Translations under genes and position numbers: made by a program
Part shown: in pieces, positions 47,593 to 55,858 of the stretch
Position numbering within the stretch: position 1 is the stretch's first letter
How the letters are laid out: each line of letters starts with the position of its first letter
From: Pseudoalteromonas luteoviolacea H33-S
Lineage (GTDB): Bacteria; Pseudomonadota; Gammaproteobacteria; Enterobacterales; Alteromonadaceae
Assembly (NCBI RefSeq): GCF_001625695.1
Contig: NZ_AUXY01000013.1
Coordinates: 1-64,000, forward strand
Direction of reading: 5' to 3'
DNA: 64,000 bases
Notes under the pieces: generated by a model
Told to the model about the DNA's origin: nothing
The model's database searches: none
What the model saw: only the letters and a program-made list of their open reading frames with translations

Positions 47593-48558
47593 ATGGATCA
47601 GTTACTAGCGCTCGACAAAGAGGACACGAGGACCGAGCTGGATAGTTTTGTGCATGACCTTTCAGCGCAAAAGCAAAGTGGTTTGGCTTGGGTTAAAAGC
47701 CATATTAAAGAAATTAATGAGTGGGTAGATAGAGATGGTGTGGCCTTGCTGCGCGGCCTGAATATTGTGAGCACCAATCAATTCAGCACGATTTTGGAAG
47801 CGATTTTTGGCGAGCAACTCAGTCAGTATATTTATCGCTCCTCACCACGTACAGCACTGAGAAACAACATTTATACGACCACGGAGTATCACGCTGATCA
47901 GGTTATTTTGCAGCACAACGAAAATGCCTACTCCAACTGTTGGCCAATGCGCATGGGATTTTTCTGTGTGGTTCCCGCAAAAACAGGCGGTAATACACCG
48001 CTCGCTGACAGTCGCTTAGTGTATCAGCAATTACCTGTGGCGCTTCGGGAAAAGTTTGAAAAGTTGGGGGTGATGTATGTGCGCAACTATGGCGATATTG
48101 ACTTGCCATGGCAGGAAGTATTTCAAACTCAAAATAAAGAGGAAGTTGAAGCGTATTGCTGGAAAAATGACATTATTTTTGAGTGGAAGTCTGATAATCA
48201 TTTGCAGACCAAGCAAATCCGTCCTGCGGTCGCAACCCATCCGCAAACGGGTGAAAAGGTGTGGTTTAATCAGGCGCATTTGTTTCACTGCTCAAGCATC
48301 GACAACCAGTTACCTGAGTCAATGCGAGAGAGTATTGGGCTAGAGAATTTACCACGCAATGCCTACTACGGAGATGGCAGCGAAATAGCAGCCAGTGATA
48401 TTGCCATCATCAATGAGGTATATCGCTCGCTGACATTTGCTTATCAGTGGCAGCGCAATGACATTATGCTGCTCGACAACATGTTATACACCCATGGTCG
48501 AGAAGCGTATACGGGCACCAGAAAGGTGCTGGTGGGTATGGCAAAAGCGGCGTACTAA
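47593..48558 (+). CDS. TauD-type Fe(II)/2-oxoglutarate oxygenase, SyrP-like
   Basis: 321 residues. The TauD/TfdA fold is shown by GVALLRGLNI, the HxD pair in TEYHADQ, GFFCVVPAKTGGNTPLADSR, LLDNMLYTHGREAY (distal His) and GTRKVLVGMA (2-oxoglutarate Arg). Oxygenases of this type in NRPS clusters, such as SyrP and AsnO, hydroxylate amino acids, often Asp or Asn at the beta carbon. It lies 52 bases after the last NRPS, so it most likely hydroxylates a residue of this lipopeptide, with Asp or Asn as first choice given the predicted modules. The substrate and whether it is free or carrier-bound cannot be told from sequence. Confidence 0.85.
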   Translation: MDQLLALDKEDTRTELDSFVHDLSAQKQSGLAWVKSHIKEINEWVDRDGVALLRGLNIVSTNQFSTILEAIFGEQLSQYIYRSSPRTALRNNIYTTTEYHADQVILQHNENAYSNCWPMRMGFFCVVPAKTGGNTPLADSRLVYQQLPVALREKFEKLGVMYVRNYGDIDLPWQEVFQTQNKEEVEAYCWKNDIIFEWKSDNHLQTKQIRPAVATHPQTGEKVWFNQAHLFHCSSIDNQLPESMRESIGLENLPRNAYYGDGSEIAASDIAIINEVYRSLTFAYQWQRNDIMLLDNMLYTHGREAYTGTRKVLVGMAKAAY

Positions 48559-48645
48559 TATAGACGCAATTGTCGTGCTAAATATGAGTTTTGTTAGTAG
48601 TAAAGAAGTTAGCAAAGTAACTGAGCAACGCTAGGGAAACACACA

Positions 48646-50016
48646 ATGAACGGGCTTTATCAGCAACAACTCAGGGTTTTAAGCCTATGCTGTATGAGTT
48701 TACTTCTGACCTCTTGTTTTAAAAATGGAGTGGCAAAAGATCACACCATTACTGCCGAACAGATAGAAATGTTCGAAGTCACTGTCAAAGACTACTGCGA
48801 TAAGATGGTCTTTTTTGGCAGTATTTACGTCACTTCCGGTGAGGATGTGGTGTACAAGGCCAATTGTGGCCCACAAAACATTCAATATGATGTTGCTAAT
48901 ACATCAGATTCAAAATATCGCATTGGCTCGAATACCAAAGAGTTTGCCGCGGCCATTTTATTACGCATGTTGGCAGGCGAGGACTTAAAAACCAAAACCG
49001 TAGGCGATTACCTGCCTTGGTATCCGAAAAATCAATGCGCGGATGTCTCATTGCATAACCTGTTGAGCATGTCCTCAGGCATAGATAACTACAGTGATAA
49101 TCCAGATGTATATCTGGATTGGGGCTGGCGACCGTATTTATACGATGACTCGTTAGATTTAAATGGTCCTGAAGGTTTTGGTAATCGCTTTTGTACCTGT
49201 ACAGAGCAAGATAACAAACCGAGTTTTGAGCCGGGTTCCAAGTTTACCTACAGCAATTGTAATTACTACCTCATTGGTAACATCATTGAACAGTTAGCCG
49301 CAGGTAAGCAAGGTCAAATAGACCCAAGCTTCTATTTCAGAAATATCGTTAAAGAGCAAATATTAGACCCGCTCAATATGCAAGACAGCGGTGCGTTTAA
49401 TGCCATTGGCATTTATGAAAATATGACCACAGGTTATGTCTTTGACGAAAACCAATATTTGCCACTGACAACGGGTCGCCCACCAGAAACAGGCGGGCCA
49501 GCACCTTATGAGAACATCTTTAAAAACCCGTATAGCAACCCGTTAGTGCTGTATTCCGCTGGTGATATGTATTCAACAGTGAAAGACATGCATAAGTGGG
49601 ATCAGGGCTTATATGGTGACTTAATCTTAAATGCCGAGCAAAAAGAAATGGCGTTTGCGCCATACCAAAATACTCAAAGTGATGATGAATGTGAGTACTT
49701 TGGCTACGGTTGGTTTGTAACCTATATCGACCCAAATCAGTATGGCAAAGTCGCCGATTGCCCCGATGATCCTAACAGCACGAACTTAAACAAATACGAG
49801 AAGTTTTTACAGTACTCTGGCAGCTACCCGTATTCATGGGTGACCAGTTTTTCAAGGTTGCTAGAACGTGACCAAACCGTGATGGCGTTTAGTAATTACC
49901 ATAAAACCGGTTATGAGTCTGATTGTATCGCAGAAGAGTTGCGTAACATTATTTTCTATAACGATAGACACCGTACTGAGCAGTGCCAAGGTGTGCTCGA
50001 TGGCACGGTGAATTAA
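48646..50016 (+). CDS. beta-lactamase-fold serine hydrolase lipoprotein
   Basis: 456 residues. The signal peptide ends LLLTSC, a lipobox, so it is probably anchored to a membrane facing the periplasm. Catalytic motifs: SNTK (SxxK) in YRIGSNTKEFAAAILLRML and YSN in FTYSNCNYYLIGNIIEQL. The third motif (HxG/KTG) is not clear; QYSGSYPYSW lies where it is expected. The family is S12/class C beta-lactamase-like, including D-aminopeptidases. Next to an NRPS with an epimerised residue it could be a self-protection peptidase cutting after a D-residue, or a maturation enzyme. Both are inference; a true antibiotic beta-lactamase is less likely. Confidence 0.85.
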   Translation: MNGLYQQQLRVLSLCCMSLLLTSCFKNGVAKDHTITAEQIEMFEVTVKDYCDKMVFFGSIYVTSGEDVVYKANCGPQNIQYDVANTSDSKYRIGSNTKEFAAAILLRMLAGEDLKTKTVGDYLPWYPKNQCADVSLHNLLSMSSGIDNYSDNPDVYLDWGWRPYLYDDSLDLNGPEGFGNRFCTCTEQDNKPSFEPGSKFTYSNCNYYLIGNIIEQLAAGKQGQIDPSFYFRNIVKEQILDPLNMQDSGAFNAIGIYENMTTGYVFDENQYLPLTTGRPPETGGPAPYENIFKNPYSNPLVLYSAGDMYSTVKDMHKWDQGLYGDLILNAEQKEMAFAPYQNTQSDDECEYFGYGWFVTYIDPNQYGKVADCPDDPNSTNLNKYEKFLQYSGSYPYSWVTSFSRLLERDQTVMAFSNYHKTGYESDCIAEELRNIIFYNDRHRTEQCQGVLDGTVN

Positions 50017-50231
50017 TACCAGTAACAAGATGAGTAAAAGGCTGCCTGCATTAGAGTGTTGGGTGAAGTGTGTCTCTGTACTTTTGTCGGCCTTAATAAG
50101 GAATTTGCTGCAATTTCGCGTGGAATTGCAGTGATAAGGGCAAGTAAATGCAAAGTTTAATGATGTTTAAACACTTCGCATGAACTTGGTGGGTTCACAA
50201 CTGTTTAAATCTACATCATAGAGGATGAATT

Positions 50232-50795
50232 ATGACAGCGACAAAAACAGCAAAGGACGACAAGGCAAATGAAGCGAAGGCTTCTGCTACGGAGCCGCAA
50301 AGCACTGTAGTTCAGGCAGAAGACCGAGCAGCCGTGGCGCAGATCATTGTCGATAAGTACTCTAAATGGTCGTTTGGTTCTGGGTTAATCCCAATTCCAG
50401 CGGTTGATTTAGTGGCTTTGACGGGTATCCAAATGAAGATGATTGGTGAAATTGCCAACGTGTATGGCCAATCATACAGCGACAATAAACTGCGTGGCAC
50501 GGTCAGTGCTGTGATCGGTGGTTCATTTCCGCAAACGCTTGGGGGGGCTGGTTTAAGCAGCTTCTTAAAAGCAGTGCCGGTAATTGGAACATTGAGTGCA
50601 ATCGCATTTATGCCTGTAGTGTCTGCCGCATCTACGCATGCAGTAGGCAGCACGTTTATTCGTCATTTTGAAAATGGTGGCACTTTGATTGACCTTAATC
50701 TTTCTAGCATTAAGGGCGATATTGCTGATATTGCAGCGAAATATCGTAAAAATAAAGGTAATGCCAGCACACAACCGAGCGATGCCACTGTGTAA
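50232..50795 (+). CDS. DUF697 family membrane protein
   Basis: 187 residues with a charged, Lys/Ala/Glu-rich tail of about 35 residues. The DUF697 core follows: IIVDKYSKWSFGSGLIPIPAVDLVALTGIQMKMI and then a Gly/Ala-rich hydrophobic pair of segments with GGAGLSSFLKAVPVIGTLSAIAF. DUF697 proteins are membrane-associated, often linked to GTPases or stress, and of unknown role. It lies between the lipopeptide genes and the exporter and is followed by a hairpin. It may belong to the immunity/export group, but nothing in the sequence proves this. Confidence 0.75.
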   Translation: MTATKTAKDDKANEAKASATEPQSTVVQAEDRAAVAQIIVDKYSKWSFGSGLIPIPAVDLVALTGIQMKMIGEIANVYGQSYSDNKLRGTVSAVIGGSFPQTLGGAGLSSFLKAVPVIGTLSAIAFMPVVSAASTHAVGSTFIRHFENGGTLIDLNLSSIKGDIADIAAKYRKNKGNASTQPSDATV

Positions 50796-50816
50796 TCACA
50801 GTGGCTGAACCTTGAT

Positions 50817-50845
50817 AAACCAACAGGCTAACTGTTGGTTTATTT
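50817..50845 (+). terminator. hairpin after the DUF697 gene
   Basis: AAACCAACAG (50817-50826) pairs perfectly with CTGTTGGTTT (50832-50841) over a five-base loop, followed by a short ATTT. The stem is strong but the T-run is weak, so read-through to the exporter genes is possible. Confidence 0.6.
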
Positions 50846-50874
50846 CTCAGCATTGGGCTTTTGAGGAGGTCATT

Positions 50875-51051
50875 ATGATAGTGGCATTGTATTTGGTGTT
50901 ATGTATTTTATCAGGCTATTGGGGACGCAATACGTTTGCAGGGCCGGTGGGCTTTTTTCTGATTTCATTATTTTTGACGCCGATAGTGAGCTTGCTGATG
51001 TTGCTGCTCACCCAAGATCGTAACCCACAGCAAGAAAGTGAGGACGACTAG
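50875..51051 (+). CDS. small two-helix membrane protein
   Basis: 58 residues from ATG 50875, which has a very good GAGGAGGT site at 50863-50870. Two hydrophobic segments (about 2-15 and 24-45) frame SGYWGRNTFAGPVGF, and the tail is polar and acidic. Its sequence resembles small inner membrane proteins found in many marine gammaproteobacteria; no function is recognised. An upstream in-frame ATG at 50812 would place the hairpin inside the gene and is rejected. Confidence 0.65.
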   Translation: MIVALYLVLCILSGYWGRNTFAGPVGFFLISLFLTPIVSLLMLLLTQDRNPQQESEDD

Positions 51052-51076
51052 CTTTAATTTAGATTAAGTGCGCTTG

Positions 51077-51090
51077 GCGATAATTATCGC
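51077..51090. promoter_or_regulatory. 14-bp perfect palindrome upstream of the exporter
   Basis: GCGATAATTATCGC lies 45 bases before the ABC exporter start. It contains GATAAT facing ATTATC, like half units of a Fur box, though shorter than the 19-bp consensus. A second small hairpin (GGCTA/TAGCC, 51096-51107) follows. It could be an operator; confidence is low. Confidence 0.3.
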
Positions 51091-51134
51091 TGTAAGGCTA
51101 TTTAGCCGATAACAAAAATGATAAGAAAATCAAA

Positions 51135-52796
51135 ATGGTATTATACGATTTAATCAGTCGGAATATAAAAATAAAGAAAAGGACTTTCGTGATGTTGGGC
51201 TGTATCTCTGGCCTTGCTAATGCGTTAGTCCTTGCCTTGATAAATAACGTGTCGGAAAACATTTCAGATATCCACAAAGAGAACCATATTCTTTACTATC
51301 TGGTGTTGTTTATTCTGACCATTTCAATTTATGGCCTGACGCAGCAAAGGCTGATGACCAAAGCCGCTAAAATGGTCGAAAAAGCCATTGATAGGCTGCG
51401 TGTCGAGTTATTTGAATGTGTGCGTCATACCGAGTTATCCACCCTTGAAACCATAGGTAAAGAGCGCATTTTTAATACGCTCAGTAAAGAGCTGCAAACC
51501 ATCTCACAGTCGGCACAGCTGTTTGTGATCATTGGCCAGTCGATCAGCCTAGTGTTTTTTACTTCTTTATATATTGCGTGGCACTCGTTTGTGGCGTTTT
51601 TGGTTATCTCCATTTTAATTTTAATGGGCGCCAGCATTCACCGGCTGCGCGCTAATGAAATCCAACGCAATATGCAGCTGTCATTCGAGAGTGAAAACAA
51701 GTTGATCCAACGCTTATCTGACTTGTTGGATGGCTTTAAAGAGGTGAAGCTGAGCGTACCGCGAGCCGATGATTTAGAACACGAGTTTGTTATGGACTCT
51801 GCGCGGGCTAAAAAAGCCAAAACCACCACACAAACCTTATTCGCCACTGATTTTGTGCTCTCACAAATCACCTTTTTTGCCGCAACTGGGGCCATGGTAT
51901 TTATTGTGCCGAGCTTGTCTCATGTATACACAGATGTGGTGATCAAAGTCACTACGGCGTCATTGTTTTTAATTGGTCCCATTACCAGTATTGTTGGCGG
52001 GATCCCAATTTACACCACAGCAACGGAAGCGGCGCAAAACGTAATGACTCTGGAAGAAGACCTCAAACGTGCAAAAGTGGATAATTCTAATTTAGATACA
52101 GAGCACTTTTCCTATGTACATAATTTTGATGAGTTGAAACTGGAAGGGGCCTACTACCAGCATGGCCAAAAAGGCGGAGATAGGCCGTTTTTTGTTGGTC
52201 CCGTGGATTTAAGCTTGAAGCGCGGGCAGGTCACCTTTATCACAGGTGGTAATGGCAGCGGTAAGACCACATTTATTCGTATGTTAACTGGGTTGTACGA
52301 GCTGCAAGGCGGGCAAATATTAGTAGATAGCCAACCTATTACAGATAACCTCAAAGAAGCCTATCGCAGCTTATTTACAGCGGTGTTCGCAGACTTTCAT
52401 TTATTCAAGCAGCTTTATGGCATTCACAATACCAGCCAAGAAGAAATCGATGATTGGTTGGCGTTTTTAGAGATGAACACCAAGGTCAAAGTAGTGGATG
52501 GGGAGTTCAGCAGCATTGACCTATCTTCAGGTCAGCGCAAGCGGTTGGCACTGTTGAGCACCATATTAGAAAACCGACCCATTTATATTTTTGATGAGTG
52601 GGCGGCGGATCAGGACCCTATTTTTAGGCGTAAGTTTTATGAGCAAGTACTGCCAAAACTTAAAGCTCGCGGTAACACCGTCATTGCCATCACCCATGAT
52701 GATGCGTATTTCCATTTGGCTGATGTGCACTTAAAAATGGTCGAAGGACAGTTAATGGAACACCATGAAGTTGAGGGTAAAGGAGTAACATCATGA
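51135..52796 (+). CDS. cyclic-peptide export ABC transporter (SyrD/PvdE type)
   Basis: 553 residues, one polypeptide with membrane domain and ATPase. Six membrane segments are expected in residues 15-310. The ATPase carries Walker A TGGNGSGKTTFIRML, signature DLSSGQRKRLALL, Walker B PIYIFDEWAADQDP and a switch His in AITHDDAY. Layout and the FDEWAADQDP string match the SyrD/PvdE family, which moves non-ribosomal peptides across the inner membrane. Next to the NRPS genes it is the obvious lipopeptide exporter. The gene overlaps the following SPFH gene by 4 bases. Confidence 0.92.
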   Translation: MVLYDLISRNIKIKKRTFVMLGCISGLANALVLALINNVSENISDIHKENHILYYLVLFILTISIYGLTQQRLMTKAAKMVEKAIDRLRVELFECVRHTELSTLETIGKERIFNTLSKELQTISQSAQLFVIIGQSISLVFFTSLYIAWHSFVAFLVISILILMGASIHRLRANEIQRNMQLSFESENKLIQRLSDLLDGFKEVKLSVPRADDLEHEFVMDSARAKKAKTTTQTLFATDFVLSQITFFAATGAMVFIVPSLSHVYTDVVIKVTTASLFLIGPITSIVGGIPIYTTATEAAQNVMTLEEDLKRAKVDNSNLDTEHFSYVHNFDELKLEGAYYQHGQKGGDRPFFVGPVDLSLKRGQVTFITGGNGSGKTTFIRMLTGLYELQGGQILVDSQPITDNLKEAYRSLFTAVFADFHLFKQLYGIHNTSQEEIDDWLAFLEMNTKVKVVDGEFSSIDLSSGQRKRLALLSTILENRPIYIFDEWAADQDPIFRRKFYEQVLPKLKARGNTVIAITHDDAYFHLADVHLKMVEGQLMEHHEVEGKGVTS

Positions 52797-53995
52797 ACAT
52801 CATTCTCCCTTCTGATATAACGCTGACGATTATTATTAGCGCCATCTTGGCGATAATAATATCGAATATTTTGATGCGCTTGCTCAAGCGTTATCAACCT
52901 AAATTGAGACGACGCATTTTATCTTGGCGCTTTCGCGCAGGGTTAACCTTATTGATTGCAATCTTTTTGGTGATAGCGCTTATTCCCGTCATTTTTATCA
53001 AGGTTGATTCGGGTGAAGTTGGGGTACTTTGGAAGCGCTTTGGTGGCGGTACCTATTTGGATGCGCCACTACATGAAGGCACAGTATTGGTGTTTCCATG
53101 GGATACGCTCACCATTTATTCTAGCCGCTACCAAACTGCACATACCAATGTGTATGCCATCACCAACGAGGGCTTGCGGATCACCCTAGATATCACGGTA
53201 CGTTATCGTCCTGAAGTAGACTTTATCCCCTATTTGCACAAGTTAGTCGGGCCAGATTATGTTGATGAAATCATTCTCCCAGAGGTGAGCTCCGGGGTGC
53301 GTATGATTGTATCGCAATATGATGCTGAGCAGGTGTACGGCAACCAGCGCAAAGAAGTGCAAGAAGAGCTGCTTGGTCAAGTGCTCAATGAACTGGAATT
53401 AAAAGAGAAGTCGATGTTGCGCCAAGAAGCGCAAAAAATGGCGGGCCACCACTTAGTGAACTTGGACGATGTGCTGATCAAGCGAGTTGATTTACCGGAC
53501 AAAGTACACAGTGCGATCATTTCCAAAGTGAATCAAAACTATATTTTGGAAGAGTATAAAATGCGTGTTGAAGTTGCGAAAAAAGAAGCGCTGCGTAAAG
53601 AAGAGGAAGCCAAAGGGATTGCGCTTTTCCAAGAAATGGTCAGCGATGGTATTTCGGAGGCCTATTTAAAATGGCGCGGTATTGAAGCCACCATTGAGCT
53701 GGCAAAATCGAACAATGCAAAAGTGGTGGTGATTGGCAGTGGTAAAGATGGCCTACCACTGATTTTAAATACAGAGAGTAGCCTGACGCCTCAAAACAGC
53801 AGCTTTAAAGAGACGCATAAGCCTGGCGAGCTAAAAGCTGAGCTGGAGGCCTCAGGAGAAATACGCGATAAAGACGACTATTTAAATAGCGTCGATAAGT
53901 ATGGCCACAAGCTAAAACCGGATCTTCGCCAACCAGATAAAACCCTAACGGATAGATCGCTGCAAACCGGCGAACCCATGGAATATTTAAAGTAG
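52793..53995 (+). CDS. SPFH/prohibitin-like membrane protein
   Basis: 400 residues. Two N-terminal membrane segments (about 8-30 and 48-70) precede the SPFH/Band 7 domain: VDSGEVGVLWKRFGGGTYLDAPLHEG, ITNEGLRITLDITVRYRP and LPEVSSGVRMIV. A charged coiled-coil stretch with EEYKMRVEVAKKEALRKEEEAKG follows. The tail is polar. Such proteins form membrane rings or rafts and can protect against membrane stress. The 4-bp overlap with the peptide exporter argues that both act together, perhaps by organising the exporter or protecting the producer's membrane from its own lipopeptide; this is inference. Confidence 0.87.
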   Translation: MNIILPSDITLTIIISAILAIIISNILMRLLKRYQPKLRRRILSWRFRAGLTLLIAIFLVIALIPVIFIKVDSGEVGVLWKRFGGGTYLDAPLHEGTVLVFPWDTLTIYSSRYQTAHTNVYAITNEGLRITLDITVRYRPEVDFIPYLHKLVGPDYVDEIILPEVSSGVRMIVSQYDAEQVYGNQRKEVQEELLGQVLNELELKEKSMLRQEAQKMAGHHLVNLDDVLIKRVDLPDKVHSAIISKVNQNYILEEYKMRVEVAKKEALRKEEEAKGIALFQEMVSDGISEAYLKWRGIEATIELAKSNNAKVVVIGSGKDGLPLILNTESSLTPQNSSFKETHKPGELKAELEASGEIRDKDDYLNSVDKYGHKLKPDLRQPDKTLTDRSLQTGEPMEYLK

Positions 53996-54002
53996 AGACT
54001 AA

Positions 54003-54033
54003 AGCGCCTCTGGTAAAACAGGGGCGTTTTTTT
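54003..54033 (+). terminator. rho-independent terminator ending the lipopeptide region
   Basis: CGCCTCTG (54005-54012) pairs with CAGGGGCG (54019-54026), with one G-T pair, over a six-base loop. It is followed by seven T (54027-54033). Confidence 0.85.
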
Positions 54034-54324
54034 GATAAACGTGAATTGATCTCCACATGTTATTTTAAGCAATAAATATCACTTTGCTTAGTACCTATTA
54101 CTATTTCGTCATATAACGTGTTTTTCACGGGAAATAGTCCGCATTTTATTCATATTTATGTCATATAGGCGTGAATACTCGTAGGTTCGCTCGTCCATTC
54201 ATAGCCTTGTAATAACGCGTAATACAAATATTGTTAACATATCTGCAAAATGGATTTTGTCGATATAACGAACAAAGCAAACAGTACTTTCAACCATTTA
54301 TAATCATTATTTAAAGGAGTAACT

Positions 54325-55747
54325 ATGAGTGTTTCTAGCAACGGCAGAGTTGCATTAAATAAGACAGTATTACGTTTACTGAGAAAAAAAAGCCCTTAGT
54401 CGAGAGCAGCTTGCTGAAGAGTGTGCAAGCCGGCGGTTACCTGTTTCAGTTTCTACAATCAAACGGGCTGAAGCTGGAAAGCAGGTGTTATGTCGCACCA
54501 TCAAAAGCTTGGCCAGTTATTTTGAGGTCAGTATTGATACTTTACTTCAAGATACTGATACACCACCTTGGATTTATAGCCACTTGATCAGAGATATGCC
54601 GCTCCCTTGCTTTGGCAGAGAGTGGGAGTTACAACAGTTCCACACGATTTTAAATCAAGCAGTTAAACATTCAGCGTTACAGACCATTTATCTGCAAGGA
54701 ATGACAGGGGCTGGTAAAACCGCATTGTTGAACACCTTTGTAGCCCAGTTAAAGGCAGCAAATCAATCGAGTCTTTATTTTTTATGTCCAGCTCCCTCAT
54801 TGAAAAACCAAGGTCGTTCAGCCATTGCCGGTTTAGTGCGCGCCTTGTTATCGATTAATGAAGAAACATCTCATGCTGCGATAGAGAGTAAGGTCTATAC
54901 AGTTGCTACCGGGCCTTTGAGTATTTTGCGCTTATATCAGTGGTTGGGTCTTGCGTTAAATGAACATGAATCACAGGCACTGGACGTACTTTGTGCGGTG
55001 CGTAAGCAACAGTTAGACGCGCAGTTGATACAGCAATTGTTACGCTATATTGCCCATAAAGGCATCGTAAACATGGTCATTGATGATGCGCACAATTTAA
55101 CTGCTAAGGAACTGTACTTTGTCAGTCAATTTGCTCAAAGTGACTGCCCACAACCTATGCTACTCATTATTTCGGCTCAGCAAAAAAGGTTTTTTGTACA
55201 ACCACCAAGCTGGCTTACCCGCGCCCATTCCATTGCAGTGAAACCACTGGATAAGCAGTCCATGCACCAGCTTGCGAATTACATCCTTAGAAGCCAAGGT
55301 GTGTTAGTTGCAAGTCAACAAAGACGGGTCATCGCTGCGATTGAGCGCGCTGAAGGCAACCCTTCTTTTTTAAAACAATTACTCTGTGATGACTATACAG
55401 CAACAGAAGTCCCTGACACATTGCAATTACTGGCTCTAAGTAGCCTCAATAATATGCCTTGTGACGTTGCCAATACGTTGAAGTTTGCCGCCAGTCTTGG
55501 TCAGTATTTTGATACCCAGCAGTTACAGTCATTTAATGAATACCATGAAATTCGGGCCCCATTGTGTGTGTTGCATAAAATGCTTTGCAGTGGACTGATC
55601 AGGCAAAATGAGGATCGCTTTAGCTTTGTGCACCCTTTGATCCAAGAAGCGCTCAAAAGCCTGGTGCATGAAACAGAGTTTAGTTGGTATATCTCTGGCT
55701 CGTTTGATCATATTCAGGGCAAGACTGAGCAAGTGACCCGCATCTGA
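54325..55747 (+). pseudogene. XRE-type HTH plus AAA ATPase regulator, split by a one-base shift
   Basis: The ATG at 54325 has AAAGGAG at 54313-54319 and encodes 24 residues, ending at TAG 54397-54399. The next frame continues as ALSREQLAEECASRRLPVS, then ISTIKRAEAGKQ-like HTH sequence, so the start and the rest join perfectly if one A of the A8 run (54384-54391) is skipped. The joined product (about 473 residues) has an XRE-type HTH (about 10-75) and an AAA ATPase with Walker A GMTGAGKTALL and Walker B MVIDDAHNL. The downstream part alone can start at GTG 54485 (420 residues) but would lose the DNA-reading helix. It is next to the R-body genes and probably regulates them. The break may be real, slippage-controlled, or a sequencing error. 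Confidence 0.8.
54384..54391 (+). other. A8 homopolymer at the frameshift point
   Basis: Eight A residues lie within codons for Arg-Lys-Lys. Seven A would keep the HTH-AAA gene open; eight bring a stop six codons-worth of bases later at 54397. Such tracts allow transcriptional or replication slippage. Confidence 0.85.
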
Positions 55748-55858
55748 CCCAATATTAGGGAGCGTAAAAAAATATCTTTTCCTTGACCACACGGCATGCC
55801 ATTCAGTACGCGGTTGAATGCGCATGTTTTCTGTACTTTGAGAAAACAAGGAAAAACC

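Noticed and set aside
48646..50016. True antibiotic-resistance beta-lactamase
   Set aside because: The third catalytic motif is not clear, the protein is longer than class C enzymes and it lies in a lipopeptide cluster. A peptidase or esterase of the same fold is more likely.
54485..55747. Intact stand-alone gene starting at GTG 54485
   Set aside because: It would start inside the HTH and leave a perfect HTH N-terminus upstream in another frame, with its own good ribosome site. A frameshifted longer gene explains the data better.
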